The notes beneath the pieces are model-generated. The model was not told where the DNA came from and searched no databases. It saw only the letters and a program-made list of their open reading frames with translations. The translations under genes were made by a program, and so were the position numbers. Positions 55,219 through 64,000 of a stretch of 64,000 nucleotides of DNA are shown here, in pieces. Origin of the DNA: Kosakonia quasisacchari (lineage in GTDB: Bacteria > Pseudomonadota > Gammaproteobacteria > Enterobacterales > Enterobacteriaceae); NCBI RefSeq assembly GCF_004331415.1, contig NZ_SJOP01000013.1, forward strand, positions 1-64,000, in the 5' to 3' direction. Numbering within the stretch: the first letter of the stretch is position 1; each line of letters starts with the position of its first letter.

Positions 55219-56346
55219 ATGCAGTGCGCTCTCTTTGATGCTGGTCGTTGCCGTTCCTGTCAATGGATAGAACAACCAGTCTCACAGCAACTTACCGCGA
55301 AAATGGAAGATCTCCACACGCTGCTGGACGGTTTGCCTGTCGCGCAGTGGTGTTCGCCAGTGAGTGGCCCGGAGCAGGGGGTTCGTAATAAAGCCAAAAT
55401 GGTGGTCAGCGGCAGTGTGGAAAAACCGCTGCTTGGCATGCTACATCGCGATGGTTCGCCCGAAGATCTGACCGATTGCCCGCTTTACCCACACACTTTC
55501 GCTCCGGTTTTTGCCGCGCTCAAACCGTTTATTGCCCGCGCCGGTTTAACGCCTTACAACGTGGCGCGTAAGCGCGGTGAGCTAAAATATCTGCTACTGA
55601 CCGAAAGCCAACAGGATGGCGGCATGATGCTGCGTTTTGTGCTGCGCTCGGAGGCGAAACTCACCCAGTTGCGCGCAGCCTTGCCCGCGCTGCAGGCGCA
55701 ATTGCCGCAACTGAAAGTGATTTCTGCCAATATCCAGCCGGTACATATGGCGATCATGGAAGGTGAGACGGAGATTTTTCTCACCGAACAGCAGGCGCTG
55801 GCTGAAAACTTTAACGGCGTGCCGCTGTGGATCCGCCCGCAGAGCTTTTTCCAGACCAACCCGACCGTTGCCAGCGCGTTGTATGCGACTGCCCGCGATT
55901 GGGTGCGAACGCTACCGGTCAATCATATGTGGGACCTGTTTTGCGGCGTCGGCGGTTTTGGTCTGCACTGTGCGACGCCGGAGATGCGCCTGACCGGCAT
56001 TGAAATCGCGCCGGAAGCCATTGCTTGTGCCACACAATCCGCTCAGGCGCTCGGGCTGGATAACTTGCGCTTCCAGGCGCTCGATTCGACGCAGTTCGCC
56101 ACTGCTTCGCACGATATTCCTGAACTGGTGTTGGTTAACCCGCCACGGCGCGGAATTGGTGCGGCGCTGTGCGACTATTTAAGCCGCATGGCACCACCGT
56201 ACATTATCTACTCCAGCTGTAATGCCAGCACGATGGCGAAAGATATTCGCATGTTGCCAGGCTATCGCGTTGAGCGCGTTCAACTGTTTGATATGTTTCC
56301 GCATACCGCTCATTACGAAGTGTTGACGCTGTTGGTAAAGCAATAA
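55219..56346 (+). CDS. rlmC: 23S rRNA (uracil-747-C5)-methyltransferase RlmC
   Basis: The start at [16 protein letters not shown] gives 375 residues, identical to E. coli RlmC/RumB. Iron-sulfur cysteines C3, C11 and C14 open the protein, the SAM-binding [12 protein letters not shown] motif lies near 240, and the catalytic Cys is in IYSSCNAST. It methylates U747 of 23S rRNA using SAM. Confidence 0.97.
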   Translation: MQCALFDAGRCRSCQWIEQPVSQQLTAKMEDLHTLLDGLPVAQWCSPVSGPEQGVRNKAKMVVSGSVEKPLLGMLHRDGSPEDLTDCPLYPHTFAPVFAALKPFIARAGLTPYNVARKRGELKYLLLTESQQDGGMMLRFVLRSEAKLTQLRAALPALQAQLPQLKVISANIQPVHMAIMEGETEIFLTEQQALAENFNGVPLWIRPQSFFQTNPTVASALYATARDWVRTLPVNHMWDLFCGVGGFGLHCATPEMRLTGIEIAPEAIACATQSAQALGLDNLRFQALDSTQFATASHDIPELVLVNPPRRGIGAALCDYLSRMAPPYIIYSSCNASTMAKDIRMLPGYRVERVQLFDMFPHTAHYEVLTLLVKQ

Positions 56347-56370
56347 AAAAAGCCGCGAGCGCGGCTTTTT
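56347..56370. terminator. Bidirectional terminator between rlmC and artJ
   Basis: A stem AGCCGC / GCGGCT flanked by A runs on one side and T7 on the other begins right after the rlmC stop codon and lies 20 bases from the artJ stop. Confidence 0.92.
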
Positions 56371-56389
56371 TTATCAGAACCCATGTGAA

Positions 56390-57121
56390 TTACTGCGGGA
56401 ACCACTGATCGCTAATTTTCTGGTAGGTGCCATCAGCCTTAATTGCTTTCAGCGCGGCGTTCAGTTTTTCCAGCAGCGCTTTGTTATCCGGACGCACCGC
56501 AATGCCAAGGCCGGTGCCGAAGTATTGCGGGTCGGTCACTTTCGGGGTGGCCACGCCAAGCTGAGGGTTAGTTTTCAGCCACTCGTTGACCACCGCAGTG
56601 TCACCGAATACGCCATCGATACGGCCATTTTTCAGGTCGATAATCGCATTCTGATAGCTGTCATAAGCCACGGTTTTGACTTCCGGGTGCTTGTCCTGCA
56701 GGTATTTCTGGTGTGTGGTGCCGTTTTCCATGCCGATACGCTTGCCTTTCAGATCATCAAAAGATTTAAAGGCATCTTTTTTGGCGATCACCAGCGCGGA
56801 GTTAGCGTAGTACGGGTCAGTGAAAGAGACCTGTTTGCTACGTTCCGGGGTGATATCCATACCGGAAATCACCGCGTCATATTTTTTGAATTTCAGCGAT
56901 GGGATCAGACTGTCGAATGCGTGGTTGGTAAACGTACAATCGGCCTGCATCTGTTTGCACAGAGCGTTTGCCAGATCGATATCAAAACCGACGATTTTGT
57001 TACTCGCATCCATCGATTCAAATGGCGGATAAGTGGCGGAAACACCGAAGTTAATTTTATCTGCCGCAGAAGCACCAGCGGCGAACGAAGCGAGAAGGGC
57101 GGCCAATATCATTTTTTTCAT
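56390..57121 (-). CDS. artJ: Arginine-binding periplasmic protein ArtJ
   Basis: The start at MKKMILAALLASFAAGASA gives 243 residues (E. coli 243) with a 19-residue signal peptide. The amino-acid SBP family-3 signature (GFDIDLANALCKQM) is present. ArtJ binds L-arginine for the ArtMQP importer. It has its own promoter with ARG boxes and is a separate transcription unit from artPIQM. Confidence 0.97.
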   Translation of the reverse strand: MKKMILAALLASFAAGASAADKINFGVSATYPPFESMDASNKIVGFDIDLANALCKQMQADCTFTNHAFDSLIPSLKFKKYDAVISGMDITPERSKQVSFTDPYYANSALVIAKKDAFKSFDDLKGKRIGMENGTTHQKYLQDKHPEVKTVAYDSYQNAIIDLKNGRIDGVFGDTAVVNEWLKTNPQLGVATPKVTDPQYFGTGLGIAVRPDNKALLEKLNAALKAIKADGTYQKISDQWFPQ

Positions 57122-57190
57122 TATCGAACTCCTGTCGGTCAATCTTATTGTTGTTGCCGTGTCTAAAGCGTGACGCTAACCATGCCATTA

Positions 57191-57229
57191 AATGAATTTA
57201 TATTCAATAAAAATGCTTAAATATATTTT
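57191..57229 (-). promoter_or_regulatory. Paired ARG boxes upstream of artJ
   Basis: AATGAATTTATATTCAAT (57191-57208) is a near-perfect ArgR half-pair. A weaker 18-base box (57212-57229) follows after the standard 3-base gap. It predicts repression of artJ by ArgR with arginine, as in E. coli. Confidence 0.88.
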
Positions 57230-57291
57230 CTTGAAAATAAAAAAGTCGAGTAATGAAACCATTAGCTCGCCTTTGTTTACTATTTATGCAG

Positions 57292-57960
57292 TTAATTGCG
57301 GCGTTCGAATGCCAGCGCTTTACGCTCAATCAGGCGCATCATCAGCGTTAATAACCCGTTGACCACCAGATAAATCAGCCCTGCGGCACCGAAAACCGTG
57401 ACGTCATAAGTGCGACCGTACAGAAGCTGGCCGTGGCCCATTACTTCCATCAGCGTGATGGTGTAAGCCAGCGAGGTACTTTTAAACACCAGCACCACTT
57501 CGTTGGAGTAGGACGACAGCGCGCGTTTAAATGCATAAGGCAGCAAAATTGCCAGCGTGTCTTTCTTGCTCATCCCCAACGCGCCGCAGGATTGCCACTG
57601 CCCGTCCGGAATGGCGCGAATCGCGCCGTAGAACAGCTGCGTGGTATACGCTGCACTGTTCAGCGACAGCGCCAGCAGCGCACAGAGCCACGGTTCAGAA
57701 AGCAGATGCCAGATAACCGGATAGTTTTGCAGCGACGGGAACTGCCCCGGGCCGTAGTAAATCAGGAAGATTTGCACCAGCAGCGGCGTACCGGTGAACA
57801 GCGTGATATAGCCGCGCACAATTAGCGTCAGCACCGGCGTTTTCAACGTCAGCACGATGGTGAACAGCAGCGATAAGATCAGCGCCACAATCAGCGACGC
57901 TACGGTGAGCGTCAGGCTGGTGTGCAGGCCTTTGAACAGCTCTGGTAAAAATGCGAGCAT
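57292..57960 (-). CDS. artM: Arginine ABC importer permease ArtM
   Basis: The 222-residue inner-membrane subunit is equal in length to E. coli ArtM. It carries the HisM-type EAA region (GQWQSCGALGMSKKDTLAILLPYAFK). Its start overlaps the artQ stop by one base (TAATG). It is the last gene of artPIQM. Confidence 0.97.
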   Translation of the reverse strand: MLAFLPELFKGLHTSLTLTVASLIVALILSLLFTIVLTLKTPVLTLIVRGYITLFTGTPLLVQIFLIYYGPGQFPSLQNYPVIWHLLSEPWLCALLALSLNSAAYTTQLFYGAIRAIPDGQWQSCGALGMSKKDTLAILLPYAFKRALSSYSNEVVLVFKSTSLAYTITLMEVMGHGQLLYGRTYDVTVFGAAGLIYLVVNGLLTLMMRLIERKALAFERRN

Positions 57961-58676
57961 TATTCCGGCCTCCGTTCAAAGCGGGTCGCGCGCAGGTCAA
58001 TACGTTTGAGGATCCACTGGCTTAACAACGTGATGACCAGGTAAATCACCGCCGCCACGATATACCAGGTAAACGGCTCCTGCGTGCGGGTAGCAATGCT
58101 TTTGGTTTGCAGCATTAAATCGTTCACGCTAATCAGCGACACCAGCGCGGTATCTTTCAACAACACCAGCCACTGGTTTCCCAGCCCCGGTAGCGCATGA
58201 CGCCACATTTGCGGCATCACGAGGCGGAAAAAGATAGCCCCTTTTGACAAACCCAGCGCCTGGCCGGATTCCCGCTGCCCGTCCGGTACGGCTTTCAACG
58301 CACCGCGCAAGGTTTGCGACGCGTAAGCTGCATACAGCAAAGAGAGGGCAATCACACCGCACAGAAACGGGCTGACATCAAAATTCTCAATCTGCACCTG
58401 CACCGGGATCTGCACCACGCCCAAGTTGATGGTGAAGCCATCAGAGAGTGTCAGCAGCAGTTGTGAAGAGCCGAAATAGATAAACAGAACCACCAGGATC
58501 TCCGGCAAGCCACGCAGTATGGTGACCAGTGCGGTGCCAATCCAGGCAAGAGGGCGCCACTTAACGGACTCCCAAACGGCAAAGATCATCGCCAGAATCA
58601 GGCCGATGATCAGTGCACAAACGGCAAGGCCGACGGTCATCCCGGCGGCGCTTGCTAACGGAAACATTTCGTTCAT
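57960..58676 (-). CDS. artQ: Arginine ABC importer permease ArtQ
   Basis: The 238-residue inner-membrane subunit (E. coli 238) has the EAA region [24 protein letters not shown]. It lies 6 bases after artI and pairs with ArtM in the membrane. Confidence 0.97.
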   Translation of the reverse strand: MNEMFPLASAAGMTVGLAVCALIIGLILAMIFAVWESVKWRPLAWIGTALVTILRGLPEILVVLFIYFGSSQLLLTLSDGFTINLGVVQIPVQVQIENFDVSPFLCGVIALSLLYAAYASQTLRGALKAVPDGQRESGQALGLSKGAIFFRLVMPQMWRHALPGLGNQWLVLLKDTALVSLISVNDLMLQTKSIATRTQEPFTWYIVAAVIYLVITLLSQWILKRIDLRATRFERRPE

Positions 58677-58682
58677 TCAGTA

Positions 58683-59414
58683 TTACTTCTGGAACCATTT
58701 GTTATAGATGGTCTGGTAAGTGCCATCTTTCTTCACTTTTTCCAGTGCGGCATTGAATTTTTGCTGCAGATCGGTGTTGCCCTGGCGTACCGCGATGCCC
58801 AGACCCGTACCGAAGTACTCTTTGTCGGTTACTTTATCGCCAACTGCCGCCAGTTTTGCATCTGCTTTCAGCCATTCGGTTACCACGGCGGTGTCACCGA
58901 ACACGGCATCAATACGGCCGTTCTGCAGATCCAGACGCGCGTTCTGGTAGCTGTCGTAAGGAACGGTGGTGATTTCCGGATGTTTGTCGTTAATGAATTT
59001 CTGGTGGGTGGTGCCGTTCTGCACACCAACGCGTTTACCTTTCAACTGGTCAATGCTGGTGAATTTACCCTGCTGACCGACGAACAGTGCGGAGTTGTCG
59101 TAATAAGGCGTGGTGAACAGAACCTGTTTTTCACGTTCCGGGGTGATATCCATACCGGCCATGACCGCGTCGAAACGGCGGAATTTCAGACTTGGGATCA
59201 GGCTGTCAAACGCCTGGTTGGTAAAGGTGCAGGTCGCGTCGATCTCTTTACACAATGCGTTAGCCAGATCCACATCGAAACCGACGATTTTGTTATTCGC
59301 GTCGGTTGATTCAAACGGAGGGTAGCTCGCTTCGGTGGCGAAACGGATAGTCTGGGCTGCTGTAGCGGAAAGGCTTACGCTTGCAAGTAGCGCGGCAATC
59401 AGTACTTTTTTCAT
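58683..59414 (-). CDS. artI: Periplasmic binding protein ArtI
   Basis: The start at MKKVLIAALLASVSLSATA gives 243 residues, as in E. coli. It is closely related to ArtJ (same SBP family-3 signature GFDVDLANALCKEI) but in E. coli its ligand is not clearly arginine. A start two codons earlier (MTMKK) is equally possible. It lies 19 bases after artP. Confidence 0.96.
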   Translation of the reverse strand: MKKVLIAALLASVSLSATAAQTIRFATEASYPPFESTDANNKIVGFDVDLANALCKEIDATCTFTNQAFDSLIPSLKFRRFDAVMAGMDITPEREKQVLFTTPYYDNSALFVGQQGKFTSIDQLKGKRVGVQNGTTHQKFINDKHPEITTVPYDSYQNARLDLQNGRIDAVFGDTAVVTEWLKADAKLAAVGDKVTDKEYFGTGLGIAVRQGNTDLQQKFNAALEKVKKDGTYQTIYNKWFQK

Positions 59415-59433
59415 TGTCATTAATCCCGGTTCT

Positions 59434-60162
59434 TCAGTGAGATAGGTAATATTTAAACGCGTCGGTCTGCGGCGCGGTAAAGCAGCCCGCATCCCCTTGC
59501 TCAACAATGTGACCATTTTCCATGTACACCACGCGGCTGGCGGTTTTACGCGCCACTTCCACTTCGTGGGTCACGATAACTTGCGTGATGCCGGTTTCAG
59601 ACAGCTCACGAATGATACTGACGATTTGCGCGGTGATTTCCGGATCGAGCGCGGCGGTCGGTTCATCAAATAACAGGACCTGCGGCTCCATCATCAGCGC
59701 GCGGGCGATAGCGACACGTTGCTGCTGACCACCGGATAAATGCAGCGGAAAACGGTCGCTATACGGTTTAAGACGTAAACGCTCCAGCAGTTTCTCGGCA
59801 CGCGCCAGCGCCTGATCTTTGCTTAAACCGAGCACGCGGCACGGCGCTTCAATCAGATTTTGCAGCACGGTCAAATGCGGCCAGAGATTATATTGCTGGA
59901 ATACCATGCCCACGTTCTGGCGCAATTCACGGATCGCTTTATCAGACGGGGTTTTTGCAAAGTCGAAGTGATTGCCTGCAATGCTTAACTGGCCAGAACG
60001 CGGCATTTCGAGCAGGTTGAGTACGCGCAACAGCGAACTTTTACCCGCGCCGCTTGGGCCGAGCAGCACCAGTGTTTCCCCTTGCGGGCAATCCAGTGTG
60101 ATATCGAACAGCGCCTGGTGTGCGCCATAAAAGCAATTGATGCTGTTTAATTTAATACTCAT
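59434..60162 (-). CDS. artP: Arginine ABC importer ATPase ArtP
   Basis: The start at [15 protein letters not shown] gives 242 residues (E. coli 242). Walker [10 protein letters not shown] (35-43), signature [14 protein letters not shown], Walker [12 protein letters not shown] and the switch HE are present. It is the first gene of artPIQM. Twenty upstream in-frame codons are not conserved. I see no convincing ARG box upstream. Confidence 0.97.
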   Translation of the reverse strand: MSIKLNSINCFYGAHQALFDITLDCPQGETLVLLGPSGAGKSSLLRVLNLLEMPRSGQLSIAGNHFDFAKTPSDKAIRELRQNVGMVFQQYNLWPHLTVLQNLIEAPCRVLGLSKDQALARAEKLLERLRLKPYSDRFPLHLSGGQQQRVAIARALMMEPQVLLFDEPTAALDPEITAQIVSIIRELSETGITQVIVTHEVEVARKTASRVVYMENGHIVEQGDAGCFTAPQTDAFKYYLSH

Positions 60163-60371
60163 CGAAGCAGTCTGATAGCAATTGAGGCCGCAAATAGTAA
60201 CGTTGACAGAATAGTTATGCAATATTTGTGCGTTAAAACTTAAAAATAAACCAAGTTCCTACATAAAGTTAGCACAAAATACCGAGCGGCGCGGGAACCA
60301 GGCATAAATGTCGGCATTCATTGCGGAATGCCAGACATTTTACGGGGGTTATCTATTGCAGCATGAAATAA

Positions 60372-60887
60372 TCACCGATGTTCTACCGACTGACGTAGCG
60401 TTCCGGCAGGCGCATGAACGGTACCGCCGAGATAGCGTACATCGTCTACCGCCCAACACTGGCCTTCACGGATCATCAGCACTTCATCCCGCCAGCTTTG
60501 GTCACCTTTACTAAGCGTGACGCGCAGCGGAATATTCCGTGCATCGGTATTCGGAATGGTCGATGCGCTGGCGACGTCAGCCTTTTCAGGTGTGACGTTG
60601 CGGCTGGAGAACGGATCCGCTTTTAAAAGCGTGGCATTGCGCGAATCACGGCTGGCTGCGGTGAGCATCTTGCTCAGATCATCGCTCAGATAGGGACGCA
60701 GCGCAGTCCAGTTATTACCGGGATGAGCGATGCGGTAGTCGTAAAATTGCTGTGCAACGGAATCCGGGCCGCCTTCCACACACGGGCCCACGCGCGCGCC
60801 CGTATCCTTGAATGCTGGAGTTACCGTGGTGCACGCGCTTAACAGCAGCGCGCATGGCAAGGTGAGAGTCAAAACTGAATAGCGCAT
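60372..60887 (-). CDS. ybjP: Lipoprotein YbjP
   Basis: The 171-residue protein is equal in length to E. coli YbjP. The lipobox is LLSA then Cys19; Thr at +2 directs it to the outer membrane. It belongs to a small enterobacterial family without known function. Confidence 0.95.
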   Translation of the reverse strand: MRYSVLTLTLPCALLLSACTTVTPAFKDTGARVGPCVEGGPDSVAQQFYDYRIAHPGNNWTALRPYLSDDLSKMLTAASRDSRNATLLKADPFSSRNVTPEKADVASASTIPNTDARNIPLRVTLSKGDQSWRDEVLMIREGQCWAVDDVRYLGGTVHAPAGTLRQSVEHR

Positions 60888-60989
60888 ATTGATTTCCTTA
60901 TTTCTCTTCAGAAGTCACGACCTTTCAAGAATAGTGTATTGATCTGATAATGTGTGGCGTAACGCATTGAACGCTAAAAGGAGAAACCT

Positions 60990-61313
60990 ATGCAGTTTTC
61001 AACCACGCCGACGCTGGAAGGGCAGCCGATTGTCGAGTACTGCGGAGTCGTTACCGGAGAAGCGATTCTCGGGGCGAATATTTTTCGTGACTTCTTTGCC
61101 GGTATCCGCGATATCGTCGGCGGTCGCTCCGGCGCTTATGAGAAAGAGTTACGCAAGGCCCGTGAGATCGCGTTTCGCGAACTTGGCGATCAGGCAAAAG
61201 CGCTGGGGGCGAATGCGGTGGTAGGCATTGATGTTGATTACGAAACGGTGGGCAAAGACGGCAGTATGCTGATGGTATGTGTCAGCGGTACGGCGGTGAA
61301 AACGCGGGCATGA
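60990..61313 (+). CDS. ybjQ: YbjQ (UPF0145) family protein
   Basis: The 107-residue protein is equal in length to E. coli YbjQ and typical for UPF0145 ([23 protein letters not shown], then [15 protein letters not shown]). The family forms pentameric rings; its function is open. AAAGGAG precedes the ATG. It overlaps amiD by 4 bases, implying joint expression. Confidence 0.96.
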   Translation: MQFSTTPTLEGQPIVEYCGVVTGEAILGANIFRDFFAGIRDIVGGRSGAYEKELRKAREIAFRELGDQAKALGANAVVGIDVDYETVGKDGSMLMVCVSGTAVKTRA

Positions 61314-62140
61314 AAAACATCGCATTACTGTTGCTGGCACTCCTGCTCGCAGGTTGCGCCAGTGAAAAAGGCATTATTGATAAAAATGGCTATCAGCTTG
61401 ATACCCGGCGACAAGCGCAGGCGGCGTATCCGCGTATTAAAGTGCTTGTTATTCACTACACCGCCGATGATTTTGACGTTTCACTGGCCACCTTGACGGA
61501 TAAACAGGTGAGTGCGCATTACCTGATCCCGGCGGATCCACCGCTGCATCACGGTAAACCGCGAATCTGGCAACTGGTGCCAGAGCAGGAGTTAGCCTGG
61601 CACGCAGGGGCAAGTTTCTGGCGCGGCGCGACACGCATCAATGACACCTCTATAGGCATTGAACTGGAAAATCGCGGCTGGCAACGTAACGCTGGCGGAA
61701 AACAATTCGCACCTTTTGCGCCCGCGCAAATTAATGCATTGATTCCTCTGGTAAAAGATATAATCTCGCGCTACAACATTGCGCCGCAAAATGTCGTCGC
61801 ACATGCGGATATTGCGCCGCAGCGTAAAGACGATCCCGGCCCGTTGTTCCCGTGGCAAATGCTGTTTTCCCAGGGGATTGGTGCCTGGCCGGATGCGCAG
61901 CGTGTGGCGTTTTACTTGAATGGCCGTTCTGCGCATGAGCCGGTAGATACGGCTTCTTTGCTTGATTTACTGGCGCGATATGGCTACGACGTGAAACCGC
62001 AAATGTCGCCTGCAGAGCAAAAAAGGGTAATCATGGCGTTCCAAATGCATTTCCGTCCGGGGCTCTGGAACGGCATTGCCGATGCTGAAAGCCTGGCGAT
62101 TGCCGAGGCATTACTGGAAAAATATGGCCAGGCGGGGTAA
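61310..62140 (+). CDS. amiD: N-acetylmuramoyl-L-alanine amidase AmiD (outer-membrane lipoprotein)
   Basis: The start at the ATG overlapping the ybjQ stop gives 276 residues as in E. coli. It has lipobox LLAG then Cys16, an Amidase_2 zinc domain with His49 in VIHYTADD and the [13 protein letters not shown] metal and catalytic residues, and a C-terminal peptidoglycan-binding helix bundle. It cleaves muropeptides, including anhydro forms, on the periplasmic side. Confidence 0.96.
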   Translation: MKNIALLLLALLLAGCASEKGIIDKNGYQLDTRRQAQAAYPRIKVLVIHYTADDFDVSLATLTDKQVSAHYLIPADPPLHHGKPRIWQLVPEQELAWHAGASFWRGATRINDTSIGIELENRGWQRNAGGKQFAPFAPAQINALIPLVKDIISRYNIAPQNVVAHADIAPQRKDDPGPLFPWQMLFSQGIGAWPDAQRVAFYLNGRSAHEPVDTASLLDLLARYGYDVKPQMSPAEQKRVIMAFQMHFRPGLWNGIADAESLAIAEALLEKYGQAG

Positions 62141-62168
62141 TGCCCACTGTTTTTTTATGACGAGGTCA

Positions 62169-62741
62169 ATGGAGATGAGGTTTCGCATCATATCAGGCGT
62201 GCTGCTGATGGTGGCTTTTTCTGCCCATGCCGCGCCAAACCCGGTGACGGTGTTTAGCTGTGCTTACTGGGATAAATCTACGGATAACGTGGAAAAACTC
62301 GATAAATGCGTTGAAGTGGAAGAGGGTAAGCTCAGGTTCTTGCCAGCGTTGTTTGCGAAAACCAGTGATGTCGAGGGCATGTCGTGGGTCGGTCTGTATG
62401 ACTATATGCGCGCCGCCGGGTTGATGGATGCCGATTATTATGTGCGTTCGCCGGACAGTTACCTTCCCGTTGTTCACTTTGATAATGGCCCTGACTGGTT
62501 TGTTGAAGGGCTGGTGCGATCGCGCCAGAACGGTAAAGTGGGCTACTGGGATGACAATTTCCGCAATCGCATTGCGCCGCAATTTGATTATGCCTGGCAG
62601 TTTAAAGAGGGCAAAGCGCTGGTGTGCAACGGCTGCAAACCGCAAAAGGACGGCGAGCATACCGCTCTGGTCGGCGGTGAGTGGTTCTATATCGATAAAA
62701 GCGGGCAGAAAATTTCTGACGTCAAATCCGGCCCGTTTTGA
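62169..62741 (+). CDS. WG-repeat (KWG) exported protein
   Basis: The start at MEMRFRIISGVLL follows GACGAGG (two near alternatives at 62157 and 62175). The product has 190 residues with a signal peptide ending SAHA. The C-terminal half has WG-repeat strands (GKVGYWDDNFRNRIAPQFDYAWQFKEGKALVCNG and EWFYIDKSGQKI). Its function is unknown. It follows amiD by 28 bases and could be co-transcribed. It has no counterpart at this place in E. coli K-12. Confidence 0.8.
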   Translation: MEMRFRIISGVLLMVAFSAHAAPNPVTVFSCAYWDKSTDNVEKLDKCVEVEEGKLRFLPALFAKTSDVEGMSWVGLYDYMRAAGLMDADYYVRSPDSYLPVVHFDNGPDWFVEGLVRSRQNGKVGYWDDNFRNRIAPQFDYAWQFKEGKALVCNGCKPQKDGEHTALVGGEWFYIDKSGQKISDVKSGPF

Positions 62742-62746
62742 ATCAT

Positions 62747-63760
62747 TTAGCGGTGCAGTTTTCCGTGGTCTTTTAACCAGTACGCCGTGCGTTTGATGCC
62801 TTCATCCAGCGTCACTATCGGCGTATAACCCAGTTCCTGCTGAGCGCGGCTGATATCCAGCGTGAAATCAAAATTGAGCTTCGACACGCCATAATGGGTG
62901 AATGCAGGCTCTTTGGCGCGTTTATCGCCGAAATGCTCCATGCTGCGCGCCATCATGTCCAGCATTGCGTATGGCACCGAGCGAATACGGCAGTGAATAC
63001 CCAGTTCGTCGATTAACGTCTGCACGATGCTGCGCAGCGAGCGCGGCTCGCCGTTGGTAATGTTGTACGCCCGCCCGGAAGGCAGCTTATCGCACTGGGG
63101 CTGGCTGGCGAGCCACATCGCATGCACGGCGTTTTCGTAATAGGTCATATCCACCAGCGCTTCGCCGCCGCGCGGCAGCAACACGCTGCGGTAGTGGTGC
63201 ATCATCTGCGCCAGGCGCGGGATGAAGACTTTATCGTGCGGGCCAAAGAGACTTTGCGGGCGCAAAATGGTGAAACGGGTGTTGGGGTTCGCCTGCGCCA
63301 GCAGATCGATCACCTGTTCCCCGGCCGCTTTGCTGCGGGCAAATTCGTTGGCGAAACGCACAGGGCGAAAGTCTTCTCTGATATCGCGATGATGGTGATA
63401 GTCAAAATAGAGCGAAGGGGAGGAGATATGAATAAAGTTGCGCACGCCCCAGGCAACGGCCCACTCACCGAGACGGCGAGTCGCGCGCACATTCGCCAGG
63501 TCAAACGCTTCCTGCGTACCCCATGGTGATGTGAAGCTTGAGCAGTGCCACAGCGTGTCGATCCCGGCAAGCATCACTTTTGCCTGAGAGGAGACCAGCT
63601 CGGTCAGATCGGCATGCACAAATTCAGCGCCCATTTTGCTGAGTAATTTGCCCATGGCTTCGTTACGACCCGTCGCCCGAACGCTAATTCCTTTTTGCCG
63701 CAAATACTCGACCGCGTTTCGGCCTAAACCGCTGGTTGCGCCCGTGACCAGTACTTTCAT
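62747..63760 (-). CDS. ybjS: NAD(P)-dependent epimerase/dehydratase YbjS
   Basis: The start at [17 protein letters not shown] gives 337 residues, the E. coli length. It is an extended short-chain dehydrogenase with nucleotide motif TGATSGLG (6-13) and an active-site Ser with Tyr/Lys region ([10 protein letters not shown]...FARSKAAGE). The substrate is unknown. It is downstream of ybjT on the same strand and convergent with the WG-repeat gene. Confidence 0.94.
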   Translation of the reverse strand: MKVLVTGATSGLGRNAVEYLRQKGISVRATGRNEAMGKLLSKMGAEFVHADLTELVSSQAKVMLAGIDTLWHCSSFTSPWGTQEAFDLANVRATRRLGEWAVAWGVRNFIHISSPSLYFDYHHHRDIREDFRPVRFANEFARSKAAGEQVIDLLAQANPNTRFTILRPQSLFGPHDKVFIPRLAQMMHHYRSVLLPRGGEALVDMTYYENAVHAMWLASQPQCDKLPSGRAYNITNGEPRSLRSIVQTLIDELGIHCRIRSVPYAMLDMMARSMEHFGDKRAKEPAFTHYGVSKLNFDFTLDISRAQQELGYTPIVTLDEGIKRTAYWLKDHGKLHR

Positions 63761-63854
63761 ATCGATCCATTGTGTTGAAAAGCCTTTATCGCGGGCATTC
63801 TTCCGTGAATTACGCTCTGATGCAATGGGATGACGAAAAGAAAAGCGGTTAAGC

Positions 63855-64000
63855 TCAGACTTTTTCTCTATTTTGTTCTGCCAGGCGGGCAATACGCTGC
63901 GCCATGCCGCGAAAAATAAACAGATGCGCCGGGAACATCAATAACCAGTACCACAGTCCTGGCATACCGTGCGGATGCCACCATGCCCGGACATCCAGCA
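63855..64000 (-). CDS. ybjT: YbjT family SDR protein, C-terminal end only
   Basis: The last 47-48 codons of a minus-strand gene run off the window edge. The tail ([28 protein letters not shown]) is the Trp-rich C-terminal membrane-associated segment typical of YbjT homologues, and the position directly upstream of ybjS agrees with E. coli. Confidence 0.85.
   Translation of the reverse strand, partial: LDVRAWWHPHGMPGLWYWLLMFPAHLFIFRGMAQRIARLAEQNREKV

Noticed and set aside
60163..60300. A possible ARG box upstream of artP
   Set aside because: No stretch comes close to TGAAT-N4-ATTCA; the clear boxes are only at artJ.

Overview
The window reads as chromosomal DNA of a member of the Enterobacteriaceae. 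Its backbone follows the Escherichia coli gene order moeAB - iaaA/gsiABCD - rimO - bssR - yliI - gstB - dacC - deoR - ybjG - mdfA - ybjJ - rcdA - rybB - ybjL - ybjM - grxA - nfsA - rimK - ybjN - potFGHI - ybjO - rlmC - artJ - artMQIP - ybjP - ybjQ - amiD - ybjS - ybjT, with most protein lengths identical or within a few residues of the E. coli ones. The inserted genes (insecticidal toxin-complex C subunit, guanidine catabolism, extra flagellin) suggest a plant-, soil- or insect-associated genus such as Kosakonia, Enterobacter or a close relative. The genus is an inference and is not proven by the sequence.

Layout. 1-1.7 kb: 3' part of a Tc-toxin C-subunit gene with an unrecognised C-terminal toxin domain. 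2-10.4 kb: molybdopterin genes (minus strand), then isoaspartyl peptidase and the glutathione importer (plus strand). 10.4-11.8 kb: rimO. 12-18.5 kb: an accessory block with a MarR-GNAT fusion, a secreted trypsin-like protease plus a lipoprotein, a Fur-box-preceded IroE-type siderophore esterase, and small genes. 18.5-28.4 kb: a guanidine-utilisation operon (ABC importer, CgdAB-type carboxyguanidine deiminase, biotin-dependent carboxylase, allophanate hydrolase). It is preceded by an NtrC site, a sigma-54 promoter and a guanidine-I riboswitch, and it contains a second riboswitch of the guanidine-II (mini-ykkC) class directly before the carboxylase gene.

28.5-35 kb: bssR and yliI, then an inserted flagellar/chemotaxis islet: a CheZ homologue with Arg at the catalytic Gln position, a short flagellin, a LysR regulator, a possible FliS-like protein and an acidic protein. 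Both cheZ and the flagellin have convincing sigma-28 promoters. 35-45 kb: gstB, dacC, deoR, ybjG, mdfA, ybjJ and rcdA, then a small accessory patch (ComB-like phosphatase, a small conserved protein, a membrane protein, a hexapeptide acetyltransferase) and the sigma-E-dependent sRNA gene rybB. 45-64 kb: conserved core genes for redox (grxA, nfsA), ribosome modification (rimK, rlmC), putrescine import (potFGHI), arginine import (artJ, artPIQM) and peptidoglycan recycling (amiD).

How the genes work together: several import systems (glutathione, guanidine, putrescine, arginine) lie close together. The guanidine operon is the most integrated module: nitrogen limitation (NtrC/sigma-54) and guanidine itself (two riboswitch classes) appear to gate one transcript that imports guanidine, carboxylates it, deiminates carboxyguanidine to allophanate and hydrolyses that to ammonia and CO2.
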